A stretch of 64,000 bases of DNA from Novosphingopyxis baekryungensis DSM 16222 (GTDB taxonomy: Bacteria > Pseudomonadota > Alphaproteobacteria > Sphingomonadales > Sphingomonadaceae): assembly GCF_000420305.1 (NCBI RefSeq), contig NZ_ATUR01000009.1, positions 40,517 through 104,516 of the forward strand. Reading direction: 5' to 3'. A program made the position numbers and the translations under genes. The notes beneath the pieces are model-generated. The model searched no databases. It saw only the letters and a program-made list of their open reading frames with translations, and was not told where the DNA came from. Positions within the stretch are counted from its first letter, which is position 1, and the number at the start of each line of letters is the position of its first letter. Of this stretch, positions 1 through 8,078 are shown piece by piece.

Positions 1-2
1 GG

Positions 3-263
3 GAAACTACGGTACAAGACCAAAAGCACAGCAACATCCATGTCCACGCCGGGATCGGCGAGGATGCATTTGTGGCCATGCGAGAGGAGCGCGACGAACA
101 GCTGGGTATGCCACGTCTCATCCTGCCATCAATCCAGATCAACATTCGCGGTGGAAATATGCCTGGCGCAGAAGAAAATGGAACGATCTATCTGAAACTG
201 CCGGTCAACGTTTTGGGTGAACCGCAAACACCGCCCGAAGCAACAGGCCCACGCACCCAGTAA
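3..263 (+). CDS. MBL-fold metallo-hydrolase, C-terminal part (cut by window edge)
   Basis: The frame is open from the first full codon at base 3, so the gene begins outside the window and only about 86 C-terminal residues are visible. The sequence runs from an NIHVHAGI segment through AFVAMREERD to LPRLILPS-like and YLKLPVNVL segments. I recognise this as the C-terminal tail of MBL-fold hydrolases related to glyoxalase II that sit beside DoxX and rhodanese genes in sphingomonads. The metal-binding motifs lie in the missing part. The gene is followed 41 bp later by a DoxX gene on the same strand, so the two probably share a transcript. The family call is moderately sure; the substrate is unknown. 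Confidence 0.6.
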   Translation, partial: ETTVQDQKHSNIHVHAGIGEDAFVAMREERDEQLGMPRLILPSIQINIRGGNMPGAEENGTIYLKLPVNVLGEPQTPPEATGPRTQ

Positions 264-304
264 GTTTGCTGTCGACGCATCAACCAGAGGGTGGAAGGTA
301 CGTT

Positions 305-751
305 ATGATCCGGAATGTCGAAAACAACCTGGCGACATGGGCCGCAAAAGTCCGATTGATCGATCCGGTCTTCCGCCTCTCTATGAGCCTCATATTCATC
401 ATAGGCGGATTGGGTCATTTTTTTGCGCATGAATATATGCTCGGGCGGATGGCATCGTCGCCATGGAAAGATCATGTTGCTTTATTTGGTGATGCGTCCA
501 TCCTTTTGTGGCTGTCTGGCTTGGTGTTCATCGGTGCAGGCATATCCCTGGCCTTGGGGTGGATGACTCGGCTCTCATGCGCCGCGCTATTTCTCACTCT
601 CGTTCCGATAACTTTCGCGGTCCATATCGCCCCTGGCCACACAGGCCCTCTGCTCAAGAATATCGCTATCCTGGGGGCGCTGGCATTTCTCTTCGTTCGC
701 GGACCAGGAAGTCATTCAATGGATATGGCGCTTGGTCGCGCAGCTAGTTGA
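305..751 (+). CDS. DoxX family membrane protein
   Basis: A 148-residue integral membrane protein with four hydrophobic segments: around residues 22-38 (SLIFIIGGLGHFF), 60-82, 85-103 and 112-128. This matches the four-helix DoxX/DoxD fold, whose members are often tied to thiosulfate or redox chemistry. I chose the ATG at 305 over an in-frame ATG at 266 because a GGAAGG ribosome site lies just before it and the upstream 13 residues look non-native. It follows the partial MBL hydrolase and probably shares its transcript. A glycine-rich GGLGHF motif in helix 1 is typical of the family. The biochemical role is not determined by sequence. Confidence 0.8.
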   Translation: MIRNVENNLATWAAKVRLIDPVFRLSMSLIFIIGGLGHFFAHEYMLGRMASSPWKDHVALFGDASILLWLSGLVFIGAGISLALGWMTRLSCAALFLTLVPITFAVHIAPGHTGPLLKNIAILGALAFLFVRGPGSHSMDMALGRAAS

Positions 752-843
752 ACGAAGAGCACGCTGACCTGCCACATACGAGCAAAATCTCGCAGAAGAT
801 TCTGGCGTGCTTTGCAAGAGTTTTGCGCTTCAAGCTGGGCGCT

Positions 844-2196
844 TCAGCCGGACGCGTTCTTCCACGCCCCCATGGAACCAAGATAGATGTCGAGGTGCTC
901 GAAACCCTTGCTGGCCAGCCAGCCCGCAGCAACGCTCGCGCGCATTCCGCTGGCGCACATCAGCGTGTAGTGATGATCCTGCTTTAGCTCTTTCCAGCGG
1001 GTGTTGAGTTCGCCAACGTAGATATGCTCTGAGCCATCGATACTGGCCTGTTGTCGCTCTTCCAGATCGCGCACGTCGAGCAAAGTCCACCCATTGGTGT
1101 CCTGGTCGAGCCTGCGCGCGACTTCGTCCGTCCCGATCATGGGAACGCTGCGCATCGCAGCGCCCTGTGCCGCTGCAGGAACGACGCCCACGTAACCGCC
1201 AACGATGTTGTCAAAACCGATGCGCACCAGATGCGCCATCGCCTTGGCAAGCTGGTCTTCTTCAGAGGCGACCAGCGCTATCGTCTCGCCCTCTCCGATG
1301 AACCACCCGGCAAAGGCCGGAATCATTCCCACCGGAAGGCACATCGCGCCCGGCAGGTGGCCGCCGGCATAGCCAAGCGGTTCACGAACGTCGATCAGGT
1401 GATCAGCGCCGCTCCTCGTAATTTCCTCTAGCCCCATGCGGCGGGGCCGCATGATGCGCGGCGCAGCATCGGCGCCTTCCAGATTGAGCCGCTCCATCAA
1501 CCGGAAATAGGGCGGCTGGTAATGGTGCTCTGCTATTTTTGCCTGAATGAATTCGTCGCGATCAGAGATACGCAGGCGCGAATTGTTGCGGCGTTCGTGG
1601 CCGACCGTGGAGAATTCGCGGTCCGCCATACCCGATCCGCAGACCGAACCCGCGCCATGCGCCGGGTAAATGATTGCCTGGTCTCCGAGGCGGCAAATCT
1701 TTTGCAGGGAATCGTACAGCAGTCCGGCAACTTCCTCCTTGCGCTCGGGATAGAAATCGGTTCGCCCGACATCGCCGACAAACAGCGCATCGCCGGTGAA
1801 GACGCCAACCGGTCCTTCGGAATATTCGATGTCATGGATAACGAAAGCGAGATGGTCGTCAGTGTGACCGGGCGTTTCAAGCACTTCGATTTTCAGTTGA
1901 CCCAGTTCAAAGCAATCGCCTTCGCGCGCAGTCTCGGCAAACACGACTTCGCCCGCTGGATTGGGCCCGTGATAGACCCTCGCGCCGGTCATTTCGGAAA
2001 GGATCGGCGATCCGCTGATGAGGTCCTCATTGCGGTGGGTCTCGAAGATGTGGGTAATCTCCAGTCCTTCGGCGCGGGCCTTCTCCACATAGATTTCGCA
2101 GTCTCGGCGCGGATCTATGACCGCAGCCTGCCCGGCGGCACCGATAATGTAGGAGAGTTGCGAAAGACCCGGGGTTTTGATCGTCTCGAAATACAT
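844..2196 (-). CDS. MBL-fold / rhodanese fusion, persulfide-dioxygenase-like
   Basis: A 450-residue protein with an N-terminal metallo-beta-lactamase domain (about 1-245) followed by two rhodanese-like domains (about 255-345 and 355-450). Relatives oxidise glutathione persulfide (ETHE1 type) and move sulfane sulfur. Visible metal-site elements are TPGHTDDH, the Asp of FTGDALFVGD and YPAHG. The usual HxHxDH signature is replaced by THRNED (residues 53-58), a variant seen in one MBL-rhodanese subgroup, so the metal site may differ. The last rhodanese domain carries a Cys in the LMCASGMRA loop, the expected active-site position; the middle domain lacks an obvious one. The gene stands alone, convergent with the DoxX gene. 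Confidence 0.82.
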   Translation of the reverse strand: MYFETIKTPGLSQLSYIIGAAGQAAVIDPRRDCEIYVEKARAEGLEITHIFETHRNEDLISGSPILSEMTGARVYHGPNPAGEVVFAETAREGDCFELGQLKIEVLETPGHTDDHLAFVIHDIEYSEGPVGVFTGDALFVGDVGRTDFYPERKEEVAGLLYDSLQKICRLGDQAIIYPAHGAGSVCGSGMADREFSTVGHERRNNSRLRISDRDEFIQAKIAEHHYQPPYFRLMERLNLEGADAAPRIMRPRRMGLEEITRSGADHLIDVREPLGYAGGHLPGAMCLPVGMIPAFAGWFIGEGETIALVASEEDQLAKAMAHLVRIGFDNIVGGYVGVVPAAAQGAAMRSVPMIGTDEVARRLDQDTNGWTLLDVRDLEERQQASIDGSEHIYVGELNTRWKELKQDHHYTLMCASGMRASVAAGWLASKGFEHLDIYLGSMGAWKNASG

Positions 2197-2267
2197 GTGG
2201 CTTCCTTGTGTCTTACTCGTAATTTGTGATGTTCAGGCCGATTGAGCCTCAATCAATGGTATGGGGC

Positions 2268-2972
2268 TCAATCGATCCCCAGTTCGGCTTTGATGGCGGC
2301 AGGGCTCTCTAAGCTCTCGTTTTCGGGCCGGCCGATGGCAGGCTTCGCGTTGATCCAGGTGTCTTCGAGTACGAACTCGAGAAGGCTCGCTGCAAGATCC
2401 GCGTGACGGCATCTAAAGCAACCATCTGCCAGACGTTCGTCGGTAATCACCGCTTCGCCGGTATAGGGTTCGTCAAGCAACCAGCCGGGCCGCGCGGCAG
2501 TCCATCTGACACCCGGAGCGTCACTCAGCATCGCCTCCATTGCACGCATCTGTTCCAGGATGTTGAACAGTGCAGGCTTGGCCGTCAGCTCAAACCAGGC
2601 AGGAACGCTCGACTGGTGTTCGACGAAGGCCGCGGAGATCACGGCAATTCGGTCTATATCGGTTTGCTGCATCGCTTCGAGCAGATTTCGCGTTCCTTCG
2701 GTATAAAGCGGTGGCGGATCGATGGCATTGCTCGGACCAAACCCGACACCGAGCGTCGAGATGACGGCGCGGCAACCGTCGAGTTGGCGCGCGAAATCAT
2801 CCGACAGAACATCGCAGTCGATATATTCGAACTCGCCTATCCGCTCGCTCGGCTCGGGCAGATTGTGTTCAAAGGCGCGGATCGGTACGTCGCGGTCAAA
2901 GGCATGCTTCAAAAGCGCGGTGCCTGTTTTACCGCCGGCGCCGAAGACGGCAATCGGCCTGGTATCGGGCAT
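2268..2972 (-). CDS. NAD(P)-binding, NmrA/SDR-like protein
   Basis: A 234-residue Rossmann-fold protein. The N-terminus PIAVFGAGGKTGTALLKHA holds the GxGGxxG dinucleotide-binding loop, followed by an acidic-tipped strand (YIDCDV) and VISTLGVGFG, as in atypical extended SDR proteins of the NmrA / NAD(P)H-binding group. No YxxxK catalytic pair is obvious, so it may sense or bind the cofactor instead of reducing a substrate. I chose the ATG at 2972 because AAAAGGAGC precedes it; a longer frame reaches 3116 but runs into the neighbouring hairpin and gene. It lies 94 bp downstream of the lipoprotein gene, beyond a strong palindrome, so it may be separately transcribed. Confidence 0.72.
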   Translation of the reverse strand: MPDTRPIAVFGAGGKTGTALLKHAFDRDVPIRAFEHNLPEPSERIGEFEYIDCDVLSDDFARQLDGCRAVISTLGVGFGPSNAIDPPPLYTEGTRNLLEAMQQTDIDRIAVISAAFVEHQSSVPAWFELTAKPALFNILEQMRAMEAMLSDAPGVRWTAARPGWLLDEPYTGEAVITDERLADGCFRCRHADLAASLLEFVLEDTWINAKPAIGRPENESLESPAAIKAELGID

Positions 2973-3024
2973 GGGATCGCTCCTTTTCAAAAATAATGTC
3001 TGCAAGCAAAACCAGCCAGAGCGG

Positions 3025-3056
3025 GCGCATGGGCGAGCGATCGCTCGCCCGTGCGT
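3025..3056. repeat. Near-perfect 32-bp palindrome between lipoprotein and NmrA-like genes
   Basis: The core GGGCGAGCGATCGCTCGCCC (3031-3050) is a perfect 20-bp palindrome and the flanks extend the arms to about 16 bp with mismatches. There is no T-tract on either strand, so it is a weak candidate for intrinsic termination. It could also be an intergenic mRNA-stabilising hairpin in the minus-strand operon or a protein-binding site. Confidence 0.6.
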
Positions 3057-3066
3057 CCTGCTTTCA

Positions 3067-3555
3067 TCAGGCTCCGCCGCCGGAACAGGTGGTATAGCCC
3101 CAGAAGCCAAATTCATCCTTGGCTCTTGGCGCAGCCACGATCATCTCCTGCATCTGCAGGCCCGCATCGCCTTCATCATCCAGCATGCGCGTCCTGATGC
3201 GAAGCTCGCCGTTCGAATAGCTGTCCGGGCCATCGGCAGTGACCGGAATGAGGGTACCGTTGATCTTGATGACGCCCTTTCCGCTATCGTCATAGACGAA
3301 GGACGGGAAGGCAATTTCGGTCAGCCGGAATTGACAGGAATTCTGCGCGCCCAGCGCAGCGATATCTGCGCTATTCATGGTCTCGGGAAGCATCAGGCCG
3401 GGGCTGACATTCGCCAGAGCAGTGGCGGCATCCTCAATGGGGGCTGCGGTTGCGGGCGGATCTAGCTGTGCCTCGCGGTCATTGCCCGGGGCGGTGTTGG
3501 AATTGCAGGCGGCGAGCGGCAATGCGATGGCCGCTATAAGCGCGAAGTTTTTCAT
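3067..3555 (-). CDS. Putative periplasmic lipoprotein of the DUF305 operon
   Basis: A 162-residue secreted protein. The N-terminus has a lipoprotein signal with lipobox LPLAAC (Cys at about residue 17), followed by a low-complexity Pro/Ala stretch and a globular part with a CQFRLTEIAFPSFVYDD segment and a C-terminal TTCSGGGA. Two further cysteines could form a disulfide. The start ATG overlaps the TGA of the upstream DUF305 gene (ATGA), which decides the start and indicates translational coupling. I do not recognise the family; its place in an operon of redox and metal-island membrane proteins suggests an envelope stress or metal-related role, which is inference. Confidence 0.7.
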   Translation of the reverse strand: MKNFALIAAIALPLAACNSNTAPGNDREAQLDPPATAAPIEDAATALANVSPGLMLPETMNSADIAALGAQNSCQFRLTEIAFPSFVYDDSGKGVIKINGTLIPVTADGPDSYSNGELRIRTRMLDDEGDAGLQMQEMIVAAPRAKDEFGFWGYTTCSGGGA

Positions 3556-4079
3556 TGCTGCATCTCCCCTGGCAGGCGTTCTTCGGTTCGCGGTCCGTTC
3601 TGCTCGATGTCGTCGATCAAATATTTCATCTCGGCGATTTCGCGGCGCTGGGCGACGATGATGGCCTGTGCGAGCTCGCGCACTCTTGGATCCTTCAGGC
3701 TTGCGCGTTCGCTGGTCATGATCGCGATCGAGTGATGCGGGATCATCGCGGCCATATATTCGGTATCGTCGACGGTGGTTTGACTGCGCACCAGCCACAG
3801 GGCGAGGGCGAACACGACGGCACCGACGCCAAGAATGATAAAGTTCTTGGTCCGGTCCTTGTACATGCCCCACATGAAAAGGAGCATCACGATCATCATC
3901 ATTCCGCCCATGACGAACATCATCCAGAAGCGGGTTTCGCTCCAGAAGATATCGTCAACGGTGAACGTGTTGGCATACATCAGGAAGAACATGATCACGG
4001 TTGAGGTCGAGACCATGGCCATGAACCGCCAGTAGCTCCCTCCCCCTCCTTTGTCCGAGTGGTTCGTCTTTTCGGTCAT
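3552..4079 (-). CDS. DUF305 family membrane protein
   Basis: A 175-residue protein with three N-terminal membrane segments (about 16-36, 46-68 and 76-96) and a C-terminal DUF305-type helical domain marked by AAMIPHHSIAIMTSE and an AEMKYLIDDIEQNG tail. The Met/His-rich HH motif is the family hallmark; DUF305 proteins recur in copper and other metal-resistance islands and are proposed to bind metal, though no reaction is established. Start and end both overlap neighbours: its start lies 4 bp from the ion channel stop region and its TGA overlaps the lipoprotein ATG, so it is mid-operon. Confidence 0.82.
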   Translation of the reverse strand: MTEKTNHSDKGGGGSYWRFMAMVSTSTVIMFFLMYANTFTVDDIFWSETRFWMMFVMGGMMMIVMLLFMWGMYKDRTKNFIILGVGAVVFALALWLVRSQTTVDDTEYMAAMIPHHSIAIMTSERASLKDPRVRELAQAIIVAQRREIAEMKYLIDDIEQNGPRTEERLPGEMQQ

Positions 4080-4489
4080 GCTTTTTCTCCTTCATGCATC
4101 ATGGTCCAGAATAGCTGCGCCGAGCAGCTGATGAGTGCGAAGCCTGTCAGGGCTTCGACGCCGGCGAGCACCCTCAGGTGGTCGGTCGGATAGATGTCGC
4201 CCAGACCAAGCGTGGTCACATTGATGAGCGAGAAATAAAAGTAGTCCATCCAGTCCATCGCCGGGGCCTTGTCGAACCCTCCAAGATCCCATTCCGCACC
4301 TAGCCAGAAGCCGACCGCGAACAGGATTGCGACCAGAAAATGCGACCCAAGGACGAGCAGCGAGACGCCAAGTTTGGCCAGCGTGTCTCGCCTGCGACCA
4401 AGGAGGCGGTGGCCGACACCAAGGATCGCGAGGTGTGAAGCGACAGCCAGGAGGAACAGAGCGACGGCAAGAATGAGCGCAATGATCAT
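4076..4489 (-). CDS. Small two-TM ion channel, potassium-channel type
   Basis: A 137-residue membrane protein with hydrophobic segments at the N-terminus, around residues 38-60 and near the C-terminus. Between the last two lies a pore loop with NVTTLGLGDIYP, a close variant of the TTVGYGD potassium selectivity filter (Tyr replaced by Leu). That places it in the Ion_trans_2 / two-pore-helix channel family. The ATG at 4489 overlaps the TGA of the upstream Grx-MauE gene (ATGA), which I preferred over an upstream in-frame ATG at 4513. Selectivity is uncertain because GLG replaces GYG. Confidence 0.77.
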   Translation of the reverse strand: MIIALILAVALFLLAVASHLAILGVGHRLLGRRRDTLAKLGVSLLVLGSHFLVAILFAVGFWLGAEWDLGGFDKAPAMDWMDYFYFSLINVTTLGLGDIYPTDHLRVLAGVEALTGFALISCSAQLFWTMMHEGEKA

Positions 4490-5235
4490 AGGAAGGCCTT
4501 TGCGCCCATCCACAGACCCATGCCCATCATGAACAGGTTCTCGGTCAATGAGACGAAGCCAAGCGGAACATTACTGCTACCCCCGACGCAGGCGCATTTG
4601 AGCTCGCGCTTATCGATGTAGACCGCCTTGAATACGCTGACGGCGCCAATAGTCCCGATAAACAGCGCCAAGGGAGCCGAGAGCCAGGTCAGCGCGCCAG
4701 CGGTCATGAGAATACCCGCGGCGGCTTCGCCGAACGGATATACGAATCCATACGGCACCCAGCGTTTGGCCAGCAGATCGTAGTTCAGGAACATCGTCGA
4801 GAAGCTGCGCACGTCTTGCAGCTTCTGGACAGCCAGCAAAGTCATCGACAGGCTCACGAACCATTCTGCCGCGCGCACGGTAAAAAGGTTGTCGAAGAAC
4901 GCCCAGCTCAGCCCGAGCGCGAGCAGCAGAGCCACCGCGAAAATCGCGATGACGGGCTGATAGCTGGTTTCGCCTTCCTTGGGCTGCGAGCGCCTCTTGC
5001 CGAAGAATTCGCGAACGTCGTCGTAACCACCGATGCGCTTGTCTTCGATAAAGGTCTGGGGCGTGGTTTCAACGTCGTGCTTGTCTTTAAACGCGTCGGT
5101 TTCTTCCCTGCTTGTCAGGTGATTATCGTCGACCTCAAAGCCTTGCCGCTTGAGGAGATCGATCGTCTTGAGACCATAGGGACAGACATGATCCTCCATC
5201 ACCATGCGGTAAACCGTCGCTGTTCGGGTCGTCAT
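4486..5235 (-). CDS. Glutaredoxin-MauE fusion membrane protein
   Basis: A 249-residue two-part protein. Residues about 5-80 form a glutaredoxin/thioredoxin-like domain: EDHVCPYGLKT holds a single-Cys CPYG site and TTPQTFIEDKRIGGYDD is the cis-Pro and glutathione-binding region. Residues about 92-249 contain four or five membrane segments of the MauE/DoxX type and an ELKCACVGG motif that could relay electrons. Such fusions are expected to transfer redox equivalents across the membrane. The ATG at 5235 has GGAG six bases upstream, better than the in-frame ATG at 5247. It heads the operon running to the lipoprotein at 3067. Confidence 0.8.
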   Translation of the reverse strand: MTTRTATVYRMVMEDHVCPYGLKTIDLLKRQGFEVDDNHLTSREETDAFKDKHDVETTPQTFIEDKRIGGYDDVREFFGKRRSQPKEGETSYQPVIAIFAVALLLALGLSWAFFDNLFTVRAAEWFVSLSMTLLAVQKLQDVRSFSTMFLNYDLLAKRWVPYGFVYPFGEAAAGILMTAGALTWLSAPLALFIGTIGAVSVFKAVYIDKRELKCACVGGSSNVPLGFVSLTENLFMMGMGLWMGAKAFL

Positions 5236-5347
5236 AAATCGCTCCATTGGGTCTGTCTGGCTGTTCTTTTGGGAAACGCCGAGAATCGGGTGTGGTTTCG
5301 AAACGAATTCGCTTCGAGAGCTTCACAATCGAGAAGGAAAAGCCTGT

Positions 5348-6703
5348 TCATCCCGTTTCTTCCGACTGATCTTTCTCGGGTGATGCAGGAGCATCGGGAT
5401 TGCGCGAGAGGAAGATCCATTGGCCCAAGAATACGATAGCGATCCCGATGATCGCATAGGCTACAATCGCAGGATCGCTGCGCAATTTGGCTGCGGTGAA
5501 GGCTGCGAGGACCACGCCATCTGCCGCCAACGCGGCAAGAAGTACCGTTGCGCTTGCACCAACTTCTTTGCGCAGATGGCGCAAGACGCCCCAGTGCACC
5601 AACATGTCCATCACGAGGTAGAAAAACGCGCCCAGCGAAGCGATCCGCGACAAATCGAACAGGGCGGCGAGCGTGCCGGCAATGACCACGGTATAAACCA
5701 GCATGTGGCTGCGTATCCCGCCGCTCATGCCGAAATGGCTGTGCGGGATCATCTTCATTTCCGTCAACATGGCCAACATGCGTGAGGCAGCAAAAACACT
5801 CGCGATCACACCCGAAATGGTAGCGGTGAGAGCAATAGCGACAGTGAAATAGAAACCCATCTGCCCGAAAGCCGGCCGCGCCGCTGCTGCCAGCGAATAG
5901 TCGCGCGCCTGTACGATCTGTGAGATGCTGAGACTGGAGCCGACGGCTAGTGCGACAAGCAGATAAATCACGATGCAAACTGCAATCGAGATCATAATCG
6001 TGCGACCGATATTTTTGTGCGGGTCAACCATCTCAGCGCCGCTGTTGGTGATCGTGGTGAAACCCTTGAAGGCCAGGATCGAGAAGGCGACCGAGGCAAG
6101 CAAAGCATCGGCATTTGATAGCTCTACCGGCTCTGAAAATGCGCCGCCCCACAGTCCGCTGGCCCAGATCGCGGCAATCGCGAAAATCGCGATCCCGCCG
6201 ATCTTGATGCTTGACATGATAACCGAAAGGCCGCTGACTGATTTGTTACCCGCCGCATTGACCAGATAGGCAAAGACGATAGCGGCGAGCGCCGCGGCGG
6301 ACACAAGCCAGCCGGTGCTTTCCAGACCAAAGGGCCGCAGAGCGTAGGTTGCGAAGGTTCGTGCGACAAGGCTTTCGTTGATAATCATCGATAGCGTCAT
6401 CATCAGCGCGGCTGCTGAGGCAACGACTCCCGGCCCGTATGCCTTTTGCAAGATCATCGCGATACCGCCAGAGGACGGCCATTTGTTCGACATCTTGATG
6501 TAACTGTAGGCCGCCAGCGAGGTTACCAGCGCGCCAGCAATAAAGGACAGCGGGAAAAGCGGACCGGCAAGTTCGGCGATCTGCCCGGTAAGCGCGAATA
6601 TTCCTGCGCCGATCATGACGCCGGTTCCCATCGCAACACCGCCCAACAGTGTTATGGATCCGGCAGTACTGCCCGTTCGATCGCGACTATGTCCTTGCAA
6701 CAC
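5348..6703 (-). CDS. APC family amino-acid/polyamine permease
   Basis: A 451-residue transporter with about 12 hydrophobic segments. The first helix has GTGVMIGAGIFALTGQIAELAG, the glycine-rich unwound substrate site of the APC superfamily, and a SGGIAMILQKAYG motif follows. It lacks the soluble C-terminal extensions of cation-chloride cotransporters. The start ATG follows AGGGGA. A TGAGGG / 16 bp / CGTA promoter lies about 50 bp upstream of the start (6777-6752), the same layout as the copper-locus promoters, so the permease probably belongs to the ECF regulon. Substrate cannot be assigned from sequence. Confidence 0.85.
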   Translation of the reverse strand: MLQGHSRDRTGSTAGSITLLGGVAMGTGVMIGAGIFALTGQIAELAGPLFPLSFIAGALVTSLAAYSYIKMSNKWPSSGGIAMILQKAYGPGVVASAAALMMTLSMIINESLVARTFATYALRPFGLESTGWLVSAAALAAIVFAYLVNAAGNKSVSGLSVIMSSIKIGGIAIFAIAAIWASGLWGGAFSEPVELSNADALLASVAFSILAFKGFTTITNSGAEMVDPHKNIGRTIMISIAVCIVIYLLVALAVGSSLSISQIVQARDYSLAAAARPAFGQMGFYFTVAIALTATISGVIASVFAASRMLAMLTEMKMIPHSHFGMSGGIRSHMLVYTVVIAGTLAALFDLSRIASLGAFFYLVMDMLVHWGVLRHLRKEVGASATVLLAALAADGVVLAAFTAAKLRSDPAIVAYAIIGIAIVFLGQWIFLSRNPDAPASPEKDQSEETG

Positions 6704-6751
6704 ATTCCCCTATGGATGTCCTCTCGTCGGAAAAACATCATTGCCGAAAAG

Positions 6752-6777
6752 TACGTTTGGCAGGGCTTCACCCCTCA
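6752..6777 (-). promoter_or_regulatory. ECF-type promoter P1 upstream of APC permease
   Basis: On the minus strand TGAGGG (6777-6772) is followed after exactly 16 bases by CGTA (6755-6752), and the extended -35 reads TTTGAGGGGT. The same pair with the same spacing occurs five more times in the window. The permease start codon is 49 bp downstream. Confidence 0.7.
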
Positions 6778-6825
6778 AAAAAGAATCTGTGAGAATCCAG
6801 GCGTCTGCGTGCGACCGGGTTAAAG

Positions 6826-7572
6826 TTATATCGGCCCGGCTTCTCTTCGTTGAAGGTGCGCCTGAGCTTCGCGAACATCCAGCTCCCGGGTACTGTTTCC
6901 GGTGCGCAGCATGAGATGAGCGACACCCCCGTCGGTGTAGTAAACTGGATGTACGCTCTTCTCGACGATCACCCTGCAAACGGTCAGCCCGCCAAGGATA
7001 TGAAAACGACTATGGACCAGGGCACAAGCATGCCCGCCTAGGGCGTCTCTTGTAGTATCCATCAAAAGTCGTTCGAATCCATCTTGGTTAGCGTGCTTGA
7101 GCGTTCGCATATCCGCTTCAATGCCCGCAACAGCCCCGTCGTCTTCCACGCCGATCAAGAGCGTGCCACCTTCATGGTTGAGAAAACCCGCTATTGTCTT
7201 CACGACAACCTGCTGCAGGCGCCGGTTTACGCGCTCTTCGCGTCTGTCCCAACGCATAGACGACTTGAACTCGACATGCTCTCCTTCGCCCCGGGCAATG
7301 AGCAAAGGTAGTTCTTCTTCGAGCTCGCGTTCAAGGAAACGAACTTTCGAGCGTTCATCCAAAAGGCGGCTGTGATAAATACCAAATCCGAGCCCAATCG
7401 CAGCGCCCAAGACTGCATAAACAGCGCTCATCGTCATCATTTCGAACGCGAATGCCGAAGACAGGCGGTCAAGCAGAAAAGCGAGCGCGTTGCTATCGGC
7501 GGCAGTATTCGAAGCGCCGAATTCATACCAATAGACAAGTGTTGTCGCCGGATGAAGGATCGCGAAACCCAT
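6826..7572 (-). CDS. Membrane-anchored AlbA_2 (Schlafen-like) putative DNA/ATP-binding protein
   Basis: A 248-residue protein. The first 65 residues hold two membrane segments (about 1-15 and 44-64). A helical linker leads to an AlbA_2 domain (about 95-215) with GEHVEFKSSMRWD, KTIAGFLNHEGGTLLIGVEDDG and a late strand pattern, which is the conserved core of that family. The domain occurs in putative transcriptional regulators and divergent AAA proteins. Translation may begin upstream of this ATG: the frame stays open for about 25 codons to a TGA and encodes a longer first helix, but no ATG/GTG/TTG is available there. Its function in this metal region is unknown. Confidence 0.65.
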   Translation of the reverse strand: MGFAILHPATTLVYWYEFGASNTAADSNALAFLLDRLSSAFAFEMMTMSAVYAVLGAAIGLGFGIYHSRLLDERSKVRFLERELEEELPLLIARGEGEHVEFKSSMRWDRREERVNRRLQQVVVKTIAGFLNHEGGTLLIGVEDDGAVAGIEADMRTLKHANQDGFERLLMDTTRDALGGHACALVHSRFHILGGLTVCRVIVEKSVHPVYYTDGGVAHLMLRTGNSTRELDVREAQAHLQRREAGPI

Positions 7573-7773
7573 GATCGCGCCTATGACGGTGTGCAGAAGG
7601 AGACCATGTCTATCGTCGCTGGATCGATATCGCGAAATTGTTCGTCTCCTGTTGACGGGTCATTCTAATTGGCGCCGCTAGCCTGCTTTTATCGCATCCG
7701 ACATCTGCGCCGGATCGAGTGCTCGATCCGATCGATAGAGCGCCGTTTCAAGCCAGTCTGATTTCCTCGAGCG

Positions 7774-8034
7774 TTATCTGAAGTACCGGTACAAAGGCAC
7801 CACGATCACAGCAATGTACCACCCATATAAGAAGCTGCCGATTGCGCCTGCAAGGAATCCGGACAGCGTCAACCACTCGAAGCCAGGAAGCAGCGGCTCC
7901 CAGGCTTCATGCATATGGAACCGTTCGGGCGCGAGCAGGCCGAAAGCTATGCAGATCAAGTAGCTGAGGAGCAGAAACAGGCTGAGTGTCCAGCCCCAGG
8001 CGAGGATCGACGATTTGAGCGAGCGGTCTTGCAT
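7774..8034 (-). CDS. DUF5676 family membrane protein
   Basis: An 86-residue protein with two membrane segments (about 12-34 and 56-80) separated by a loop with ERFHMHEAWEPLLPGFEW, the typical DUF5676 pattern. It is the third gene after a methyltransferase and DUF411, 44 bp downstream of the latter and on the same strand, so it is likely transcribed from promoter P2 at 9311. DUF5676 genes are common in heavy-metal islands; no activity is known. A 201-bp stretch between it and the AlbA_2 gene shows no further gene. Confidence 0.8.
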   Translation of the reverse strand: MQDRSLKSSILAWGWTLSLFLLLSYLICIAFGLLAPERFHMHEAWEPLLPGFEWLTLSGFLAGAIGSFLYGWYIAVIVVPLYRYFR

Positions 8035-8078
8035 GAGCGATCTCCTCTTGAATTGCGATTATACGGGTCGGGTGGCGG

